64,000 nucleotides of DNA from assembly GCA_003024785.1 (NCBI GenBank), contig PUQB01000054.1:219291-283290 (forward strand). Direction: 5' to 3'. The notes below the pieces were generated by a model. It worked only from the letters and a program-made list of their open reading frames with translations, did no database searches and was not told the DNA's origin. Both the position numbers and the translations under genes were made by a program. This DNA comes from Selaginella tamariscina (lineage: Eukaryota; Streptophyta; Lycopodiopsida; Selaginellales; Selaginellaceae). Shown here piece after piece: positions 12,892-25,970 of the stretch (positions are counted from its first letter, which is position 1; every line of letters begins with the position of its first letter).

Positions 12892-13034
12892 TATAAAGAA
12901 ATATATCACTTAAAACTTCTCTGTATTAAAACATCTTTTACAAGCTCATTATATATTAACTAGTTTGTACATCTTCAACTTCCTTCCAATAGGAACACCA
13001 CCGATTGCTTAATCCACATCACCTAGTTTTAACA
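12892..13034 (-). repeat. Copia 5' LTR (short, ~143 bp)
   Basis: It is a homologue of 4949-5095 and starts TGTTAAAACTAGGTG on the minus strand. It is followed directly by the primer-binding site at 12880-12891. Confidence 0.75.
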
Positions 13035-14739
13035 TGGCCCCCATTTGGCTCTTTCCTTGCTCTCTTCTTCATCCTTATGCTCATGTTCCTCTAATCGTGG
13101 CCATAACACACTCTCTAATCCAAACTTGCTCCTAAGTTTCTTACCCCATTTCAAGTTTAAAGACTAACGAGAATGTAAGACTCTAAAGTTTAGGACTTAA
13201 TTCAGATTGCAAAAATTTACCTCTTTGTCCTCGCCTTCTGCTTTCTTGCCCTCCTTGGTTCTCTAATGTGAATGATGTCTTGCATGTCATTCTTTAGCCT
13301 TTCTCTTCTTTACTCTCTTTTGCTTATTTTTTGTATCTTGTTTTACCATATGCTAGAAAACAAAATTTGTTATACATTTTGCAATATAATGATCCACGTT
13401 CATGTTTTAATATTAGACAGAGAACACATAAATTCTAGTTGACTCAAAAATCAAATTTACCTCATCCATTTCCTTTCCCAAGCATCTCATGTTTTGCTTT
13501 TTTTTGTCACCAAGTTGTCACATTTCATCATAAGCTATGTGCCATTGCTCTAACTCCTTACACTTTGTTTCATTAGAATAAGACTCATAAAAACTATGAT
13601 CCATATCTCTTTTTGAGTGCAACTCACTTGTTGTGTAGCTTTTTACAAAGGTCCATGCCAAAGTTTATTTTTAAGATTCTATAGTTGAGTGCTCATTATC
13701 AAACTCTAAACTTTGAACTCTTACCTCCCACTTTTTTGAGATGGTTTTTTTCACATGCATTCTTTGCTTTCTCCTGTGCTAAACTTGAAGAACGTTAGTT
13801 TCTCCTTATTATGGATCCTTAACCTATGTAGATCAAGATTGTCTTTTTGTGTGAAAGGCTCATCACAACTTCTTCTTAGGTCTAAAAGTGCCATAATGTC
13901 TAGTAGTCGAAATTAAAACATGTGAAAATTAACCTAGGTGAACAAAATCATAAACTTATAAAAATATGTATTTCCCTTTTTCTCACATTCTTCTTTGTCA
14001 TTAAACTGAAGTCCTCTTCCTTAGTAGAGCTAGAGCTCATGGCATTGCCAATCGTTCACAATATACCCTTAAAAGGAGAATTAGAAACACTTCTAGTGAG
14101 CCCTTACAACATTTAGAAATAAAAGATAAATGATTAAAATTACATAAAATTAAAGAAAGAAGCAAATACAATAATAAAAAGAACACTCTTAATGCACCCT
14201 TGAAAGAAGAAACAAATCCTAATGTAAATTCAAGAATGTGAATTAGAAAATGCAAAATTGAAAAAAGAGTTAAAAAGAAAAAAGAAAAGAAACCAAAAAA
14301 TAATTAAGAGGTGGTTTACATGTGCCCTCACCCTTATAAGATGAGGGTAAAGATGAAAGCACATGTGATCTTTCTTTAAATGCAACATTAACTTAAGGGT
14401 AATTAATGAATGTGGTAAAGTCATTCATCCTTATGACAGTGAGGGTAAGAGTAAGAGTAACATGTAACCTAATTTTTATGTCATGTGAGCAAAGACAAAT
14501 TGTAAGGTAGGTTTAAAATTTTTATGGAATTACATAATTTTGATGATGCAATGGAAAAAGATGAAAATAAAGATGATAACAATTATTAAAAAAAGGACTA
14601 GGTCAAACTTGTAAGATGCAGAAAGAATCACTCTTTTGCACATTCAATTATAAGCATTTGTTATATTACATTATTTTAAGTTCTATTTGCTTAAAGTGAA
14701 ATTTACAATCAACGTTATTTTTTACATGCTTTCTTCAAG
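13035..14739. other. AT-rich DNA, no gene recognised
   Basis: Poly-A/T-rich sequence with only short ORFs and no motifs I recognise. It sits between two copia relics and is probably more decayed repeat DNA. Confidence 0.4.
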
Positions 14740-15640
14740 GGTAATCTCTATGAGAAAATATATGGAGCCTTAAAGTGAATGATCAAGAACACAAAGTTTA
14801 TAAGTTTCACAAGGGAGCATGGCACAAGAAGATTGACACAATTATGGTTTTAACTAGTTTTCATCTAATGTTGCTAACTTCATCTTGTACATTGCTTGGT
14901 GTTTAAGAGTTTTCTCCCTCATTGCTCTATATGTCTTTAATGATGTTAAGTTTTTACTTAATAATGTGAAGGGGTTGATGTCCAAAACTTTCGAGACGGT
15001 TGACTTGGGAAATATCAATTTTTGTTTCGATCTTCAGGTTCAATGTGACATGCAAAGTGGTTGGTTGTGACTTAATCAAAACAGATATATTAGAAAAATA
15101 TAATATGTTGGATGCAAAATGCTCCTCCTTCTCCATTGGTTGTGAGTTCTTGACAAGTTGATGATGTCATCACGACTATGAAGAAGTTTCCATATGCAAG
15201 TCTTAGTGGGGTTCTTATGCATTTATCTTATGCTACTTGACTAAGAATCAATTATGTAGCAACACCTTGGGACAAATTATGACCAATTTTGATTTGAAGA
15301 CTAGAAGGCAGAAAGGGACACAAGATGGTGGTATATTGTATCATCACATTTTTTATTTCTTAAACAAGTGATGATGCCTCTAAAGGGTTAATATAGTGAT
15401 GCTTGATTGGGGAGGTTGAGTTGACATGCTTCACTTTATAAGTTATAGTTGTTTCTTCTTTAATAACTCTTTTATCTCTTGGTATGCCAAAAACAATTAG
15501 ATTAATATTAAAATTTCATTAATTAACAATAAAAAACAATCCTATATCTCTGATTAACAATGTGTTGTTGTGTCTACTGTTGAAGCTTTATATATTGCTA
15601 CATTCAATCTTGGAATTGAGGCGATTACATTAGTTATTAG
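14740..15640 (+). pseudogene. Second Ty1/copia relic (RT/RNase H)
   Basis: Plus-strand fragments follow the order of copia RT-RNase H: NNVKGLMSKTFETVDLGNIN and a QVQ segment (14950-15060), LNQNRYI (15070-15090), KFPYASLSGVLMHLSYAT (15180-15235), and a degenerate SKKQ...TVEALYIAT RNase H motif (15520-15610). Many stops and shifts interrupt them. No LTRs were identified around this copy. Confidence 0.6.
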
Positions 15641-15944
15641 AGTGTTTTCAACGACCACCATGGTTCTCACTAGTGAAAGGACAAATTGCCGCCTATTATA
15701 GAGTCTCCTCGCACACACTCCTCACACTCCTTCCTGCATATATGATTGAAATGTTAATCCCTTCTTGAATATTCTTTGTATTTTATTAAAATGTGAAGTA
15801 AGAGTAGCTTTTTGAGTTTCAAGTACATTATTAAAGCGAGAATCCAATACATATACTGAATATTCTTTTAGGTTTCTTTGCCCTAAAGAAGAAAAATGTC
15901 TATATCATCATGCAGATAATTAATATTAATTATAAATTCTTAAA

Positions 15945-15979
<35 letters not shown>

Positions 15980-18849
15980 TGTATATAATATGTATATATA
16001 ACACATTATCCAGAACCTTTGTCTTAGTTCATAAAACTTAAGTTTATATAAGTCCGTATGTGTCTAATGCAAGGCCTTGAACTGGCTTTTTTTTTTTTAT
16101 AAAAACTGATATATGTTTAAATAAAATAAAATAAAACTAACTTAACAATTTTGTGTAAATTGTAATTTCTATTCATAAAACAATGTATAATGTGGTTCGC
16201 TCTTTTGCATCAGTGGAACTAAATTTGCTTCATCTATATTTTATTATTATTTTCTAATTTGTAATTAATTCAAATTATTTTATTAGAATCTAGTGTTGAC
16301 GTGAAACGAATTACTAGAATATGCATTGTTGATGCTCGAGATGGCAGACTTATAGATTCTAAACCAACAAAACACACACATCGTAATTGAGATATTATTT
16401 GTGTAAATGCACATTTAACCAGTGGAATATGCCGTAGTCAAAAAATGCTACGGAAATGTTTAATTATTAATTTACTTTATTATTAATCTAGTTTAATTAT
16501 TAATCCGTAACTACAAGGTATTTTATTACATCTAACGAACACATTGTTTTTAGATTTGCAATTTCTTTAAGGTAACTATTTTATACACATATACATATAC
16601 ATGTAGTTTGCAACATACATGTGTAGTGTGATGTGATGAATGTGTTGGAGATGTTTTCCATTTTTATTTATTTTCTTATAGGATAATGTGTCTGTAGCAC
16701 ATGTGTTTATTAATTTAATTTTTGTCCCTATGGTATACAGCCCATTTGTGTAGGTGGTAATTAAATAAAATTTCATTAATTAGCAAATATTAAAAATCAA
16801 AAAATGTATTGAAGAAAATTTATATATATCAAATCATATATATAAATGAAATGCATTAGAAGATATTTTAAATGTATATTTAAAATCATTAAAATAATTA
16901 ATTTAATTAACTATGATTAAGAGAAGTTAATTTTTCACTAATCATGCAAGAAGTATATCTCCTAACACATAGTTTTGCACATGAATTTTTTCATGTTATT
17001 GAACTGAGGCTTTGATTAATGAAAAGAAGGTGGAGATGCTTATGGTGCTAAGATCTTTTTGGGATGGATTATATTAAAGAGTCTTTCTTTAAAGACATGG
17101 TTGACCTGGTGAATGAAACATGAAGATCACATCTTCATGATAGAGATATGCAACTTCAGTCCAACAACGTACTAACCACAAACAATTTGAAGAGAGCAAG
17201 AGGGTGTGATTAACAAAGCGTGTACCCTTACTTGAGACTACAATGTTGAAATAGACGGAGTTTTGCAAAGTGCCAAGGTAAAAGCAACATTAAAAGGAAG
17301 ATTTATGGGATTTGGAAGACCTTCCAAGGATATGCTCGTTGACAAAGTCTTCACCTATTAGTGTTATCAACCTCATTGACATGGAAGAAGGTGTAATTTT
17401 GCTTGTTCAACTCCTTCTAGCTTGAATCCTACTTCTTGCACTTCTTTACTATTACGTTTGTTCCTTTATAAACAAGCCACACATTAGGCACTTGAACAAC
17501 CTTTTTTTGAATGATCTTTACATAAGAATGTTTGTAACTTGTAGAAGGACGAGGGCAAAATCATAGTCACATGTTCCACGTTCTTAAAGGCATTTATATA
17601 CCATCTGTGCCAGAGAATCTTAATGCCAAAATATGTTATGGATATCCAATCAAGCACTCGTAAGAGTCTCTTTCTCTTCTATATTACCCAAACACTTCAC
17701 TTGGTTCAACTTTTCGATTCTTCATATAGCCTAGTCCATTGGGTGTACCTCTTTTTCTTGTACATCCTGAAATTTGACTTTTTCCTTTTGGAGTGCTTTG
17801 CATAGTGGATGTGAATGGAGTTCATTAATGTTGTTCAAACCAATAGAAGTCATGCACATCATGGGGACATGAACAATAGTTAATGAAGTGAATTCAAGAC
17901 TTGCCATGTGTAGCTTCCACACTTAGGGAGAAGAATTCGTCACCACCAAAAGGATCATATGTGTGTCTAGTTGTCACACTTGGGAAGAAGACTCTATTAC
18001 CATAGAGAGGAGCATAGAATGCTTAAGTGCCAAGTTACAATGGCCGTTCTATTAGAATGCCCAACAAGATGTGAAAAGAGCATGAAAGAATTATAACCAA
18101 GTAAAAAAGTTTGAAGGATAGATTATTGGTATGAATGTGGAACAATAGGGAAGGCAAAAATCATTCATTGTCTTCTATATTAGTCATATGTTGAAGGTTA
18201 CCATTTTTAAGTTTCCATCTTACACTTGCACATGCTTTTAAAAGGCAAAGAGCATTATGTATTTTGTATGCAATTGAGTTATTGGACCGAACCCAAATGT
18301 TACATTGGTGTGTTCTTAACAACATTGAAGTTTATTACTTACTAATTGGTTATCACATGAATTATTAACACTTAGACAATTTAATAGGTAAATGGTTGAT
18401 TAAACTTCACTATTTTTTCCACTAGCAAATGTAAATGGCAACAATCACTTGAATAAGTAAGATTACATAATTATAAGTCTTCACCATTTTGTTCTTGAAT
18501 ACATTACTATAGGTGTTCACCATTTTGCGTTATTTATAGCATCTGTATTGGATTTTTTTTTCTATTATGAATCCTCGTTTTATGGATCATCCTAGGCAGT
18601 GTCTAAGTATATTCTTGAATAAGCCAACACCCTATAACATAACCGACATTCTCATACTTATTAATAAATTTTTAATAATATTTAATATTAATAATGCCTT
18701 AAAAAGGTTAAGTCATGAAGAATATAGTTAAAATAATAATTAATTCAATATATATTATTAATACACATTATTTTTAATTTAAATATTAGTAAGCTGGATA
18801 ATAAAAACAAGTCGAATAAACAGATTTACATGCCCATTCACAGGGAGGC
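15641..18849. other. AT-rich DNA, no gene recognised
   Basis: Contains a (TA)n run at about 15947-15974 and many short repeats. None of the short ORFs shows a recognisable domain. Probably decayed transposon DNA. Confidence 0.4.
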
Positions 18850-19545
18850 CGATAAGTGTGGATTTGCTTCCCATGTAGATGCACACCTTATTGGACATGT
18901 ATAAAAAATGCAGGGGCATGCAACGTGTGTTTGTCCCTCGACGGGATGATCAGTAGGAATGTTGTTGTATTGACTATTACCATTTTAGATAGGATATGTG
19001 AAAAATGGGACAGCTTAGTACATAACTTGTTCAGGAGCAGGGACTGTGAAGCAATGTAATGCATGTGCAGGCTTGGCTACAGAGAGTGTCAGAGAAGCAG
19101 ATTTCTTTGGAGAAAAGATTTCCATTCTGAAGTCGATACGATTCTAATGTAATTGTGGCAAACACCTTGTTATAAATGTTTAGTAAATGCAGGAACATGA
19201 GACATGCCGAGGAGATGCTCGACCAAATGATAAATAAGGATCTCGCTGAGTGGACCTGTCTCATTATGGGATAGGGAGGCCTGGACTTGTTCACGAGCAA
19301 GTCTCTTTTGCATGTGCGCTTAAAGGCATGCGAAGTCTAGCTGCACTACCAGCTGGACCACTGATTCATGGTAGAATTTGCAAGCTTGGACTGGAACAGA
19401 ACTGCCTTGATGACAGGGTAAAGCTCAACTGCGGACGCATATCAGCTGTTTAGTCTTGCAAAAAAAGGTACAGGAACTTATTGCATTCTTACGGCTTGCA
19501 GCGAGTGGAGGAGGTTAAGAACTATTTCGAGTTCATGCCGGGGAG
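18850..19545 (+). pseudogene. PPR-protein relic
   Basis: Short plus-strand pieces in different frames resemble PLS-type PPR repeats. Around 19185-19260 the sequence reads SKCRNMRHAEEMLDQMINKD then EWTCLIMG; around 19300-19400 it reads FACALKGMRSLAALPAGPLI and HGRICKLGLEQNC. Stops (for example after LIMG) and frame changes show a dead copy. It may be a fragment of a gene like the PPR at 57.8-60.9 kb. Confidence 0.6.
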
Positions 19546-20073
19546 TTTACTACCTTAAAACCCTTGCACCAACACTTAATAAAACCCCTTATCTATGAAA
19601 CTCCTTTGTTAATTAATTTAACACCTCATTAACATAAATATACAAATATATTTTATAAAATTGAGCCCATATAACCTCCCTTATGTTCATTTACACATGT
19701 GGCTACGTAAAATCCAAACCCTTCCCGTTCATCCGCAAACAAAAATCAAAAATGTGAGAACCAATAAGTAAAACACATAAATTTATTAAAAAGAATACCC
19801 CACGCCCCCATACGTTAACGTACGGAAATCTCAAAAAAAAAACCCATGCCGTGCACGCACCTGTATATATTTAAATGAACTACCCAGGAGTTCATGTACC
19901 GATGTGGGATAAGTCGCAGTGTTCTAATTGCCTGGTTGACCTCTTGTCTCTGTTGTTAATGGCATTGCATTAGATGACTCTGTTAGGGAACTGCAGGAAA
20001 TGCAAATCTTCACAAATGTGTGTGTGAAACTTTAGTAGAAAGTAATGAATGATTCCTTACATTAACACCTTTG
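19546..20073. other. Intergenic, nothing recognised
   Basis: AT-rich spacer between the PPR relic and the 3' end of the minus-strand membrane-protein gene. Confidence 0.5.
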
Positions 20074-21627
20074 TTATCTAGGACTTAACTCCATTTCATC
20101 CTCCAAGGCTTCACGAATGGAAGAGGCGAAAGATGAAGTAGCAGTGATGTACCCTTCTTCCTCGTAAACATTCACTATAATGTCTTCTGAGACAGAAAAT
20201 GCTTGATCATCTTCCTCCTTGATCGAAGTCTTGTCAACCTTGTCGTCTGCAACTTCCGTTTCGTCAACTTTGCCAAGTTCATCATTGAAAGTGTTGTCAA
20301 CTTGAACACGATGAGTTGATACATTTTGTTCTTCTTCATGGTTTGTAGTGCACATTACCGGACCGCACTGTGCATCAACAGTGATATACCATCCAAGACA
20401 GAGAATGTATCCTGCAGCGGAAACCGATGAAACTACCAAGTAAGGAACACGAAGAGTACCCATCCGGTAAGTTATGCATACTACCACTATAACAAGAATG
20501 TGAAGAACACCAATGAATAGGAGTCGTACTTCAAATGTATGAGTTCCCAGTTGATTCATCTCCCTTGCCTCACTCACCATAGGATACAAGGGCCCAATGA
20601 TGATGCTCATGCATGCAAAAACTAAGCTTGTTAAGCATTTCTTAAGTTGGTGGAACCCTCTAAAGAATGGACTTTTGGACTGGAACAACCAATAAAAGAG
20701 CCAAAAAATCCCACATTCGTGACCAGAAAGATTGGTGGAATAGCGTCTGAAAGGTGAAATCTAGCCTTGGACCTTACTGATCTATTCCTCTGAAAAAAGT
20801 CGCGCATGTGGACCACAATGTTGACATAAGTTAGGCCCCTTGAAATGCCAGCGAAAATGTAAACATTCCTAGTCAAACAATTGGTTGACCACGACATTAC
20901 TAGTACTACCATTCTAAGATGTTATTTACCCTGAAATAATGGACACCTCGATCCGTCTTGAAAAAGAATTTGCGTTGGTACTGATAGATTCAATTGAAGA
21001 GCCACCATTGTACGCTGTAGATAATAGTGAGGCTACCACTGAGACTTTGAAGATTATAGAGGTTTCATGGAGGTGCACATTTGCCTTGACCAGTGCCAAA
21101 TAAGCTGAATATTGAAGGATGAGAATGGGCATGCTTTCAAATGAAACTCCAAGAATATTGTATAAGCCATTCACTTGTGGAGATCTTAAGTCTTTTATTC
21201 TGAGACATTAAACAAGTGTGTTAATAAGCTTGTAGAGATGGAGATGAATATAAAAATTACCCTTTGCAGCTCAATGTGTTCCATAAGAGATATAACAACC
21301 TCCAGAGGTGTATAAGAGGCAAGAAATAAGCAGATTTGAAAGGATCATCTTCCTTGTGGACTTTGAACTTAAAGATTAGAACATTCAATGTATGAGAGCA
21401 AAAAATATTCCCATCATAGCCCAGAAATAACCCGCCAATTCACTTCTTCCTTGCTTGCATACATCATTACAATTGTTATTGTGGTCTTGCCGAAGAAAAC
21501 TGAAGTAATACTTACCATACTTCTCTGCGATTATAATATTGCTGATAAAATCAAAGAGATATGTGATTGCAGAGACTATAATACTTGTTGCTACTAACAA
21601 TTCCATAACTACGAAGTGGTCGTTCAC
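20074..21627 (-). CDS. Unrecognised multi-pass membrane protein, split into several frames
   Basis: Four consecutive minus-strand open stretches (21627-21385, 21174-20926, 20912-20631, 20688-20074) look like parts of one protein. The first three carry hydrophobic segments (for example VVMELLVATSIIVSAITYLF and GVSFESMPILILQYSAYLAL). The last begins with hydrophobic helices (LVFACMSIIIGPLYP, LLFIGVLHILVIVVVCITY) and ends in a ~90-residue acidic, Ser/Glu-rich tail that would be cytosolic. The third and fourth stretches overlap in different frames at a T6 run near 20702, where a one-base shift would join hydrophobic sequence to hydrophobic sequence. Introns may explain the other gaps. I do not recognise the family, and neither start codon nor exon ends are certain. 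Confidence 0.5.
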
Positions 21628-21965
21628 GAGACAAAATGAAAACTTGACTTTGAAAGTGATGAACTTTTACTATCCAATGCTCTATTGGACTATAGCAAGG
21701 GTTTACAAACATAATGTTACAACCCTATTTTTTGCCCTTGGGTTTAAAATTAATTTATACATACAAATAGTTCAAACTGTTTGTATTTATTAATCACCGT
21801 GTCATAAACGCAACATTTTAATTTATGACCAAGATCTGTCCCTACATATGTTATTTAAATCTGATGTACACTACTACACTATTGAAAAGATACACAGAAT
21901 TCCTACATATGTTATTTAAAATAAAATTAATTTAAACTCTCCATTAAAATTAATTTAAATTGTCC
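21628..21965. other. AT-rich, nothing recognised
   Basis: No gene; may include the 5' end of the membrane-protein gene and decayed repeat DNA leading into the level-0 LTR. Confidence 0.4.
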
Positions 21966-22315
21966 ATGTATTGTGTATCGTCTAGCCTAGTGTCACATCT
22001 TCATGTGACACTGATTTCCACAATGTGGGCTATTATGCCATAGTCTTTAAGTTTAAGAGTTGCACCAAGTGCCACAAATGTAACTTCTAAATGCAACTCT
22101 AAAACCCCTCAGTGAACCCTTAAGAACTGGATAACATAAACTTGTCAACCAAGATTTCACGCCCATGGTTAGATAAGGACACAGATGTGTCTTGCTTAAC
22201 CGGTGCTACACCTAGCTTGATGTGGAGGAGGAGGCTGAGACATGCCTCAACCTCTGTCCATTAGAATGTGCATTTTAATAATACCTTCCAGTTATAAATT
22301 TGCCAATGTTAAAGG
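21966..22315 (-). repeat. Level-0 LTR, left half (family A-like)
   Basis: Matches the middle of the family-A LTR (the GTGTCACAT...ATGTGACAC hairpin, 'gttgcaccaagtgccacaaa', 'gtggaggaggaggctgag'). It breaks at AAAGG (22311-22315) where the gypsy element enters. The matching right half continues at 50763, so this LTR was the target of the gypsy insertion. Confidence 0.75.
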
Positions 22316-23194
22316 TGTCAAGCCACAATTCATGAACAAAGAAGATAACAGGATTTTGAGAAAAGGAGGCTTGACTCAAGAGCAGGACAAGGGACAGGAT
22401 AGGAATAAAGAACTTAGGAGCAGGATAGCAGGACAAGGAATAGAATAAGAATTGGAGCAAGATAGCAGGACAAGGAGCAAGATAGGAATCGGAACAGGAT
22501 AGCAGGACAAGGAGCAAGATAGAAATGGAGCAAGATAACAAAACAAGGAGCTGGATAAAAACTGGAGCAGGATAGCAAAACAAGGAGCTGGATAAGAACT
22601 GGAGCAGGATAAGGAATGGAACATGATAGTAGGACAAGGAACTGGATAGGAACCGGAGCAGAATAGCAGATAGGAGCATGACTAGGAATAGGACAAGGGG
22701 CAGGACAAGAACTAGGAACTCAGGAGTAGGACAGGGAGCAGGACAGAAACTAAGAACTCCAGAGCAAGACCAAGCGCAGGACAGGATCCAGGAACAAGAC
22801 AGGAACGGGACAGGATTTAGGAGCGAGACAAGGAGAGAACAAGAAGCAAGGAGCAAGACAAGAACAAAACAAGACAAGATTGATCGTAGAATGACTGGTG
22901 TTGATAGTAACTGATTATATAACAATTAGGTCAGAGCTTTTATGCTCACAACTCCAAGCTAATCTGGTCATGAGTCTAATTTAGTCATGAGTTAAGAATA
23001 GTGACCCTTATCCTCTAGGCATATCCTGTAGCATATCCTATAGGCATATCCTATAGGAATATCCTTAGGTATATCCTGTAAGAATATCCTGCAGGCATAT
23101 CCTGTAAGTATATCCTGTAACCCATATCCTATATCATGTATAGAGAATCATGTATCTGTATTCGGAATCTTGCATTCTGTATCGGGTTGTGATA
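22316..23194 (-). repeat. Gypsy 3' LTR
   Basis: Homologous to 49970-50757. It contains a purine-rich minisatellite (22380-22900, units like GGAGCAGGATAGCAGGACAA) and a CATATCCTGTAGG-type repeat run (23020-23120). A purine tract (GGGAGGAGG, minus strand, ~23196-23210) abuts its start, consistent with a PPT. Confidence 0.85.
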
Positions 23195-23205
23195 GCACCT
23201 CCTCC

Positions 23206-23750
23206 CTAAGGACGAGTTTCACGAGTCTTGGGACCTAGTTTAGCAGGATAATGCCGATGGAAAGTAGCAACTTTGGAAGAAGCATGGAGTAAGTTGGATA
23301 TAGGTTCCCAAGTGCGATCGATAGGTAAATAACATGTCCAATCCACCAAGTATTGAAGTTGGCAGAGATGAAGACAAGAATCAAGGATGGCTGCAACTTC
23401 GTACTCAGGTTTATTGTTAATGACCACAGGAGGGGAGGAGAAGAAGCACAACCAGGAAGAGAAGAAGGATGATATGGCTCCAACAAAGAGGTGTGAAACA
23501 CAGGATGAAGTTTCACCGTCGATGGTAACTCTAGTTGGAAAGCTACAGGATTGACCTTAACCGCAATCCTGTAAAGGCCCAATCTTTAAAAATCCAACTT
23601 AGAAGAAGGCATGTTGGTGCGAATATGTCGACGAATAAGCCACATGAGATCACCAACCTTGTATACAGGTGCGGGCTGATGGTGAGCATCAGCATGATGC
23701 TTTATCGTTCCTGTGTCTGATGAAGATGAATCCGAAGATCATCTTGTACC
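23206..23750 (-). pseudogene. Gypsy integrase C-terminus plus chromodomain
   Basis: In pieces in neighbouring frames: the integrase tail (LGPYRIAVKVNPVAFQLELP, KLHPVFHTSLLEPYHPS) at 23600-23450, then a chromodomain (PEYEVAAILDS, LQYLVDW, DRTWEPISNLLHA, FHRHYPAK) at 23400-23210. In chromoviruses the integrase-linked chromodomain guides insertion to chromatin. One frameshift splits the tail from the chromodomain. It ends just before the PPT and 3' LTR. Confidence 0.9.
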
Positions 23751-23822
23751 TACGAAGATGCTGGAGATGATCTTGTATTGCAGGAGCGGAAGAAGGAGAA
23801 GTAGAAGGAGTAACCTATAGTG

Positions 23823-24208
23823 CTGATGAACTGACAGGAGGTGAATCAGGAGTGGAAAGAGCTTACGGATGTGCTGAGGAATGGACATGAGGTGAATCAG
23901 GGGTGGAGAGAACTTGCGGATGTGCTAAGGAACTGACATAAGGTGAATCCTATCGAGGAGGAATTTTCAACATTAATACAGAATTGGAAGAACCCTGTAC
24001 ATGAAACCGTGAACTGAGGAGAGCCTAAGAATGTGTTGACAAACTGACAGGAGGTGGATCCTGTTGAGGAGGAACCTTCGACACTGATATAGGATTGGAA
24101 GAACCCTGTATAGAAAACCGTAAACTAAGGAGAGCCTGAGAATGTGTTGATGAACTGACATGAGATGGATCCTATTGAGGAGGAATCTTTGGAAACCGCG
24201 AACTGAGG
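23823..24208 (-). repeat. Gypsy linker repeats, left part
   Basis: Degenerate ~110-bp repeats (blocks like 'ggaagaaccctgtat', 'gaactgaggagagcctgag', 'gaactgacaggaggtg') continuous in type with 47909-48420. The last five bases, TGAGG (24204-24208), are duplicated at 47904-47908. Confidence 0.8.
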
Positions 24209-24247
24209 TGTTAAAGTTTTAACCCAAAGGGCCAACACATGGCAACA
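24209..24247 (-). repeat. Level-2 solo LTR, left tip
   Basis: The 39 bases TGTTAAAGTTTTAACCC...GGCAACA are the plus-strand start of a family-A LTR. The rest lies at 46510-47903. Outside, TGAGG (24204-24208) matches 47904-47908; at the inner break, CAACA (24243-24247) is repeated at 46505-46509. Confidence 0.8.
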
Positions 24248-25968
24248 TGTCAGAGTTTTAACCCAAAAGGCCAACACGTGGCAACACGTGGCTGCCAGGT
24301 GGCCATTCGGCGTCATCACCCTGTGTGAGCAACGCTAAGTTTCCTAGAACAACCCCAATGACCCCTAGGTTAGACTCTAATGCCCAAGTGGACAGGAGAC
24401 TTAGGGTTTAGCCTAAGTCTCCCTAGAATGTCTCCCCCAGAACCCTTGAGGGATAACCTCAGTTGACTTAGGGTTTAGCCTAAGTCTCCCTAGAGTGTCT
24501 AACCCCAAAACCCTTGAGGGATAACCCTAGTTGACTTAGGGTCTTGCCCTAGAAGACCTAGACAGGCTCATGTCCTAACCCCCATCAAGGAGACGTGTGT
24601 CCACACATACCCCCATGACAGAGCTAAGGCATCGTCACTTACCCTTGAGGAATCACCCTCATCGGGAGTACAACCCTTTAGGGCGACAAGGGGTATCCTG
24701 AACCACGACTAACCCCTAAGGGTTTGAGTGGCCAAGTTATACCCTAGACCTAGGCTAGTACTTAGTGAGGCCACGAGTGTGTGCCGTAGGCGGACACGAG
24801 TTTTGCTAAGCAAACTCCCTAAGACTAGGTTTGGGATAACCCTAAGCACATGACCTTGCGAGTGCCTCACGAAAGGGCTCATGCTAACACGCTTAGGTTG
24901 TTCAACCTTGAATTCCAAGGAGAACACTCCCCTAGCCAAGTGTGCAAAGCACACCTAGTTATGAGACCTAACCTCCCTTGAGCAAATGCCCAAGGCTTAG
25001 CACCCTAGCGCAAGCACAAGCATGTCTATTTGTCAGAGTATCCAACCCCTTAACAAGCCCATGACATACCCCAAAGGGGGCTCAGGCGTTGTACCATGTG
25101 ACACTGCCTTCCCCGATGTGGCTATCATGCCATAGCCCTTAGATTCAAGAGTTGCACCAAGTGCCACAAACGTGGCTCCTAAATGCCAACTCTAGAACCC
25201 CTGTGAACCCTAGGAACTAGCAACGTGAACCTGTCAAACAAGATCCCACGCCCACAGTTGGACAAGGACAGGATGTGCCTTGCTTGGCCATGAGGCTACA
25301 CCTAGCTTGACGTGGGGAGGAGGCTGGAGACAAGCCTCAACCTCTGCCTCTTGGAACGTGCATTCCGACAAGACCTCCCAGGCATGGATTCGCCAACGTT
25401 AAGGGTAAGCTACCCCGAAGGTGGGACGTACCCCTGGCATCTGGAAGTTAGGGCGGCACAACAGAGGGTTGTACCTTGACGACACAAGCTAAGCTTGCAC
25501 CGGCAGAAGAGCAACGAGCTCTTCATGAACCCAGGACTCCTACTATATACTACCTTATTTATGTGACAGAGGCCCCCCCCCCTGTTTTCCTGTTTACATA
25601 AGTGGGCTAGCACTGAAATCTCATTCCCAGAGGGAACATACTTGGTGAGTTATCCATCGACCCCTAAACCCTAACCTGTCAAACCTGGGGGTATTTCTAA
25701 GCATATCCGACATGCCGAACTCACCGGAACTAGCCATTAATCCAACCGGGACACGGAAAACGAGGGTAAGAGTTTTTCTAGAAGGTAAGTGCTACCTTCG
25801 CTTAGAGTTTCTCGAGATATCTAAGGACAGCCGGCCGGACTACCCCTAAACACCTAAGTGCACTAAGCGGGGCTGTTTCTCACTACATCTAGGGCTTGTC
25901 AACATAGTACAGTAGGTAACAACAGTCAACGTCCAAAGTAAAGAGGAGTCATAGTAAAAACTATGACA
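24248..25968 (-). repeat. Family-A 3' LTR
   Basis: 1721 bp, nearly the same as 44734-46504. Most differences are one-base changes in homopolymer length (for example ACCCTT against ACCCCTT, CATCGGG against CATCCGGG). Confidence 0.85.
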
Positions 25969-25970
25969 CA

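Larger units (their letters stand above)
4949..13034 (-). mobile_element. Ty1/copia retrotransposon, decayed, split by a later LTR insertion
   Basis: Two matching terminal repeats of about 145 bp (4949-5095 and 12892-13034) enclose minus-strand copia coding remnants in the order gag (12.87-12.6 kb), integrase end (10.97-10.69 kb), then RT and RNase H (10.3-9.24 kb). A primer-binding site TGGTATCAAAGC lies inside the right LTR and a purine tract (GAAGGGGAG) abuts the left LTR, which fixes the direction. Stops and shifts interrupt every domain. Removing the inserted block at 5369-9226 leaves about 4.2 kb, a normal copia size. I found no convincing target-site duplication. Confidence 0.85.

Noticed and set aside
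22275..22925. Leu/Ser/Cys/Pro-rich ORF (also 50026-50546)
   Set aside because: Hydrophobic repeats such as LSCYPAP arise from translating the purine-rich LTR minisatellite on the opposite strand; the ORF lies wholly inside the LTR.
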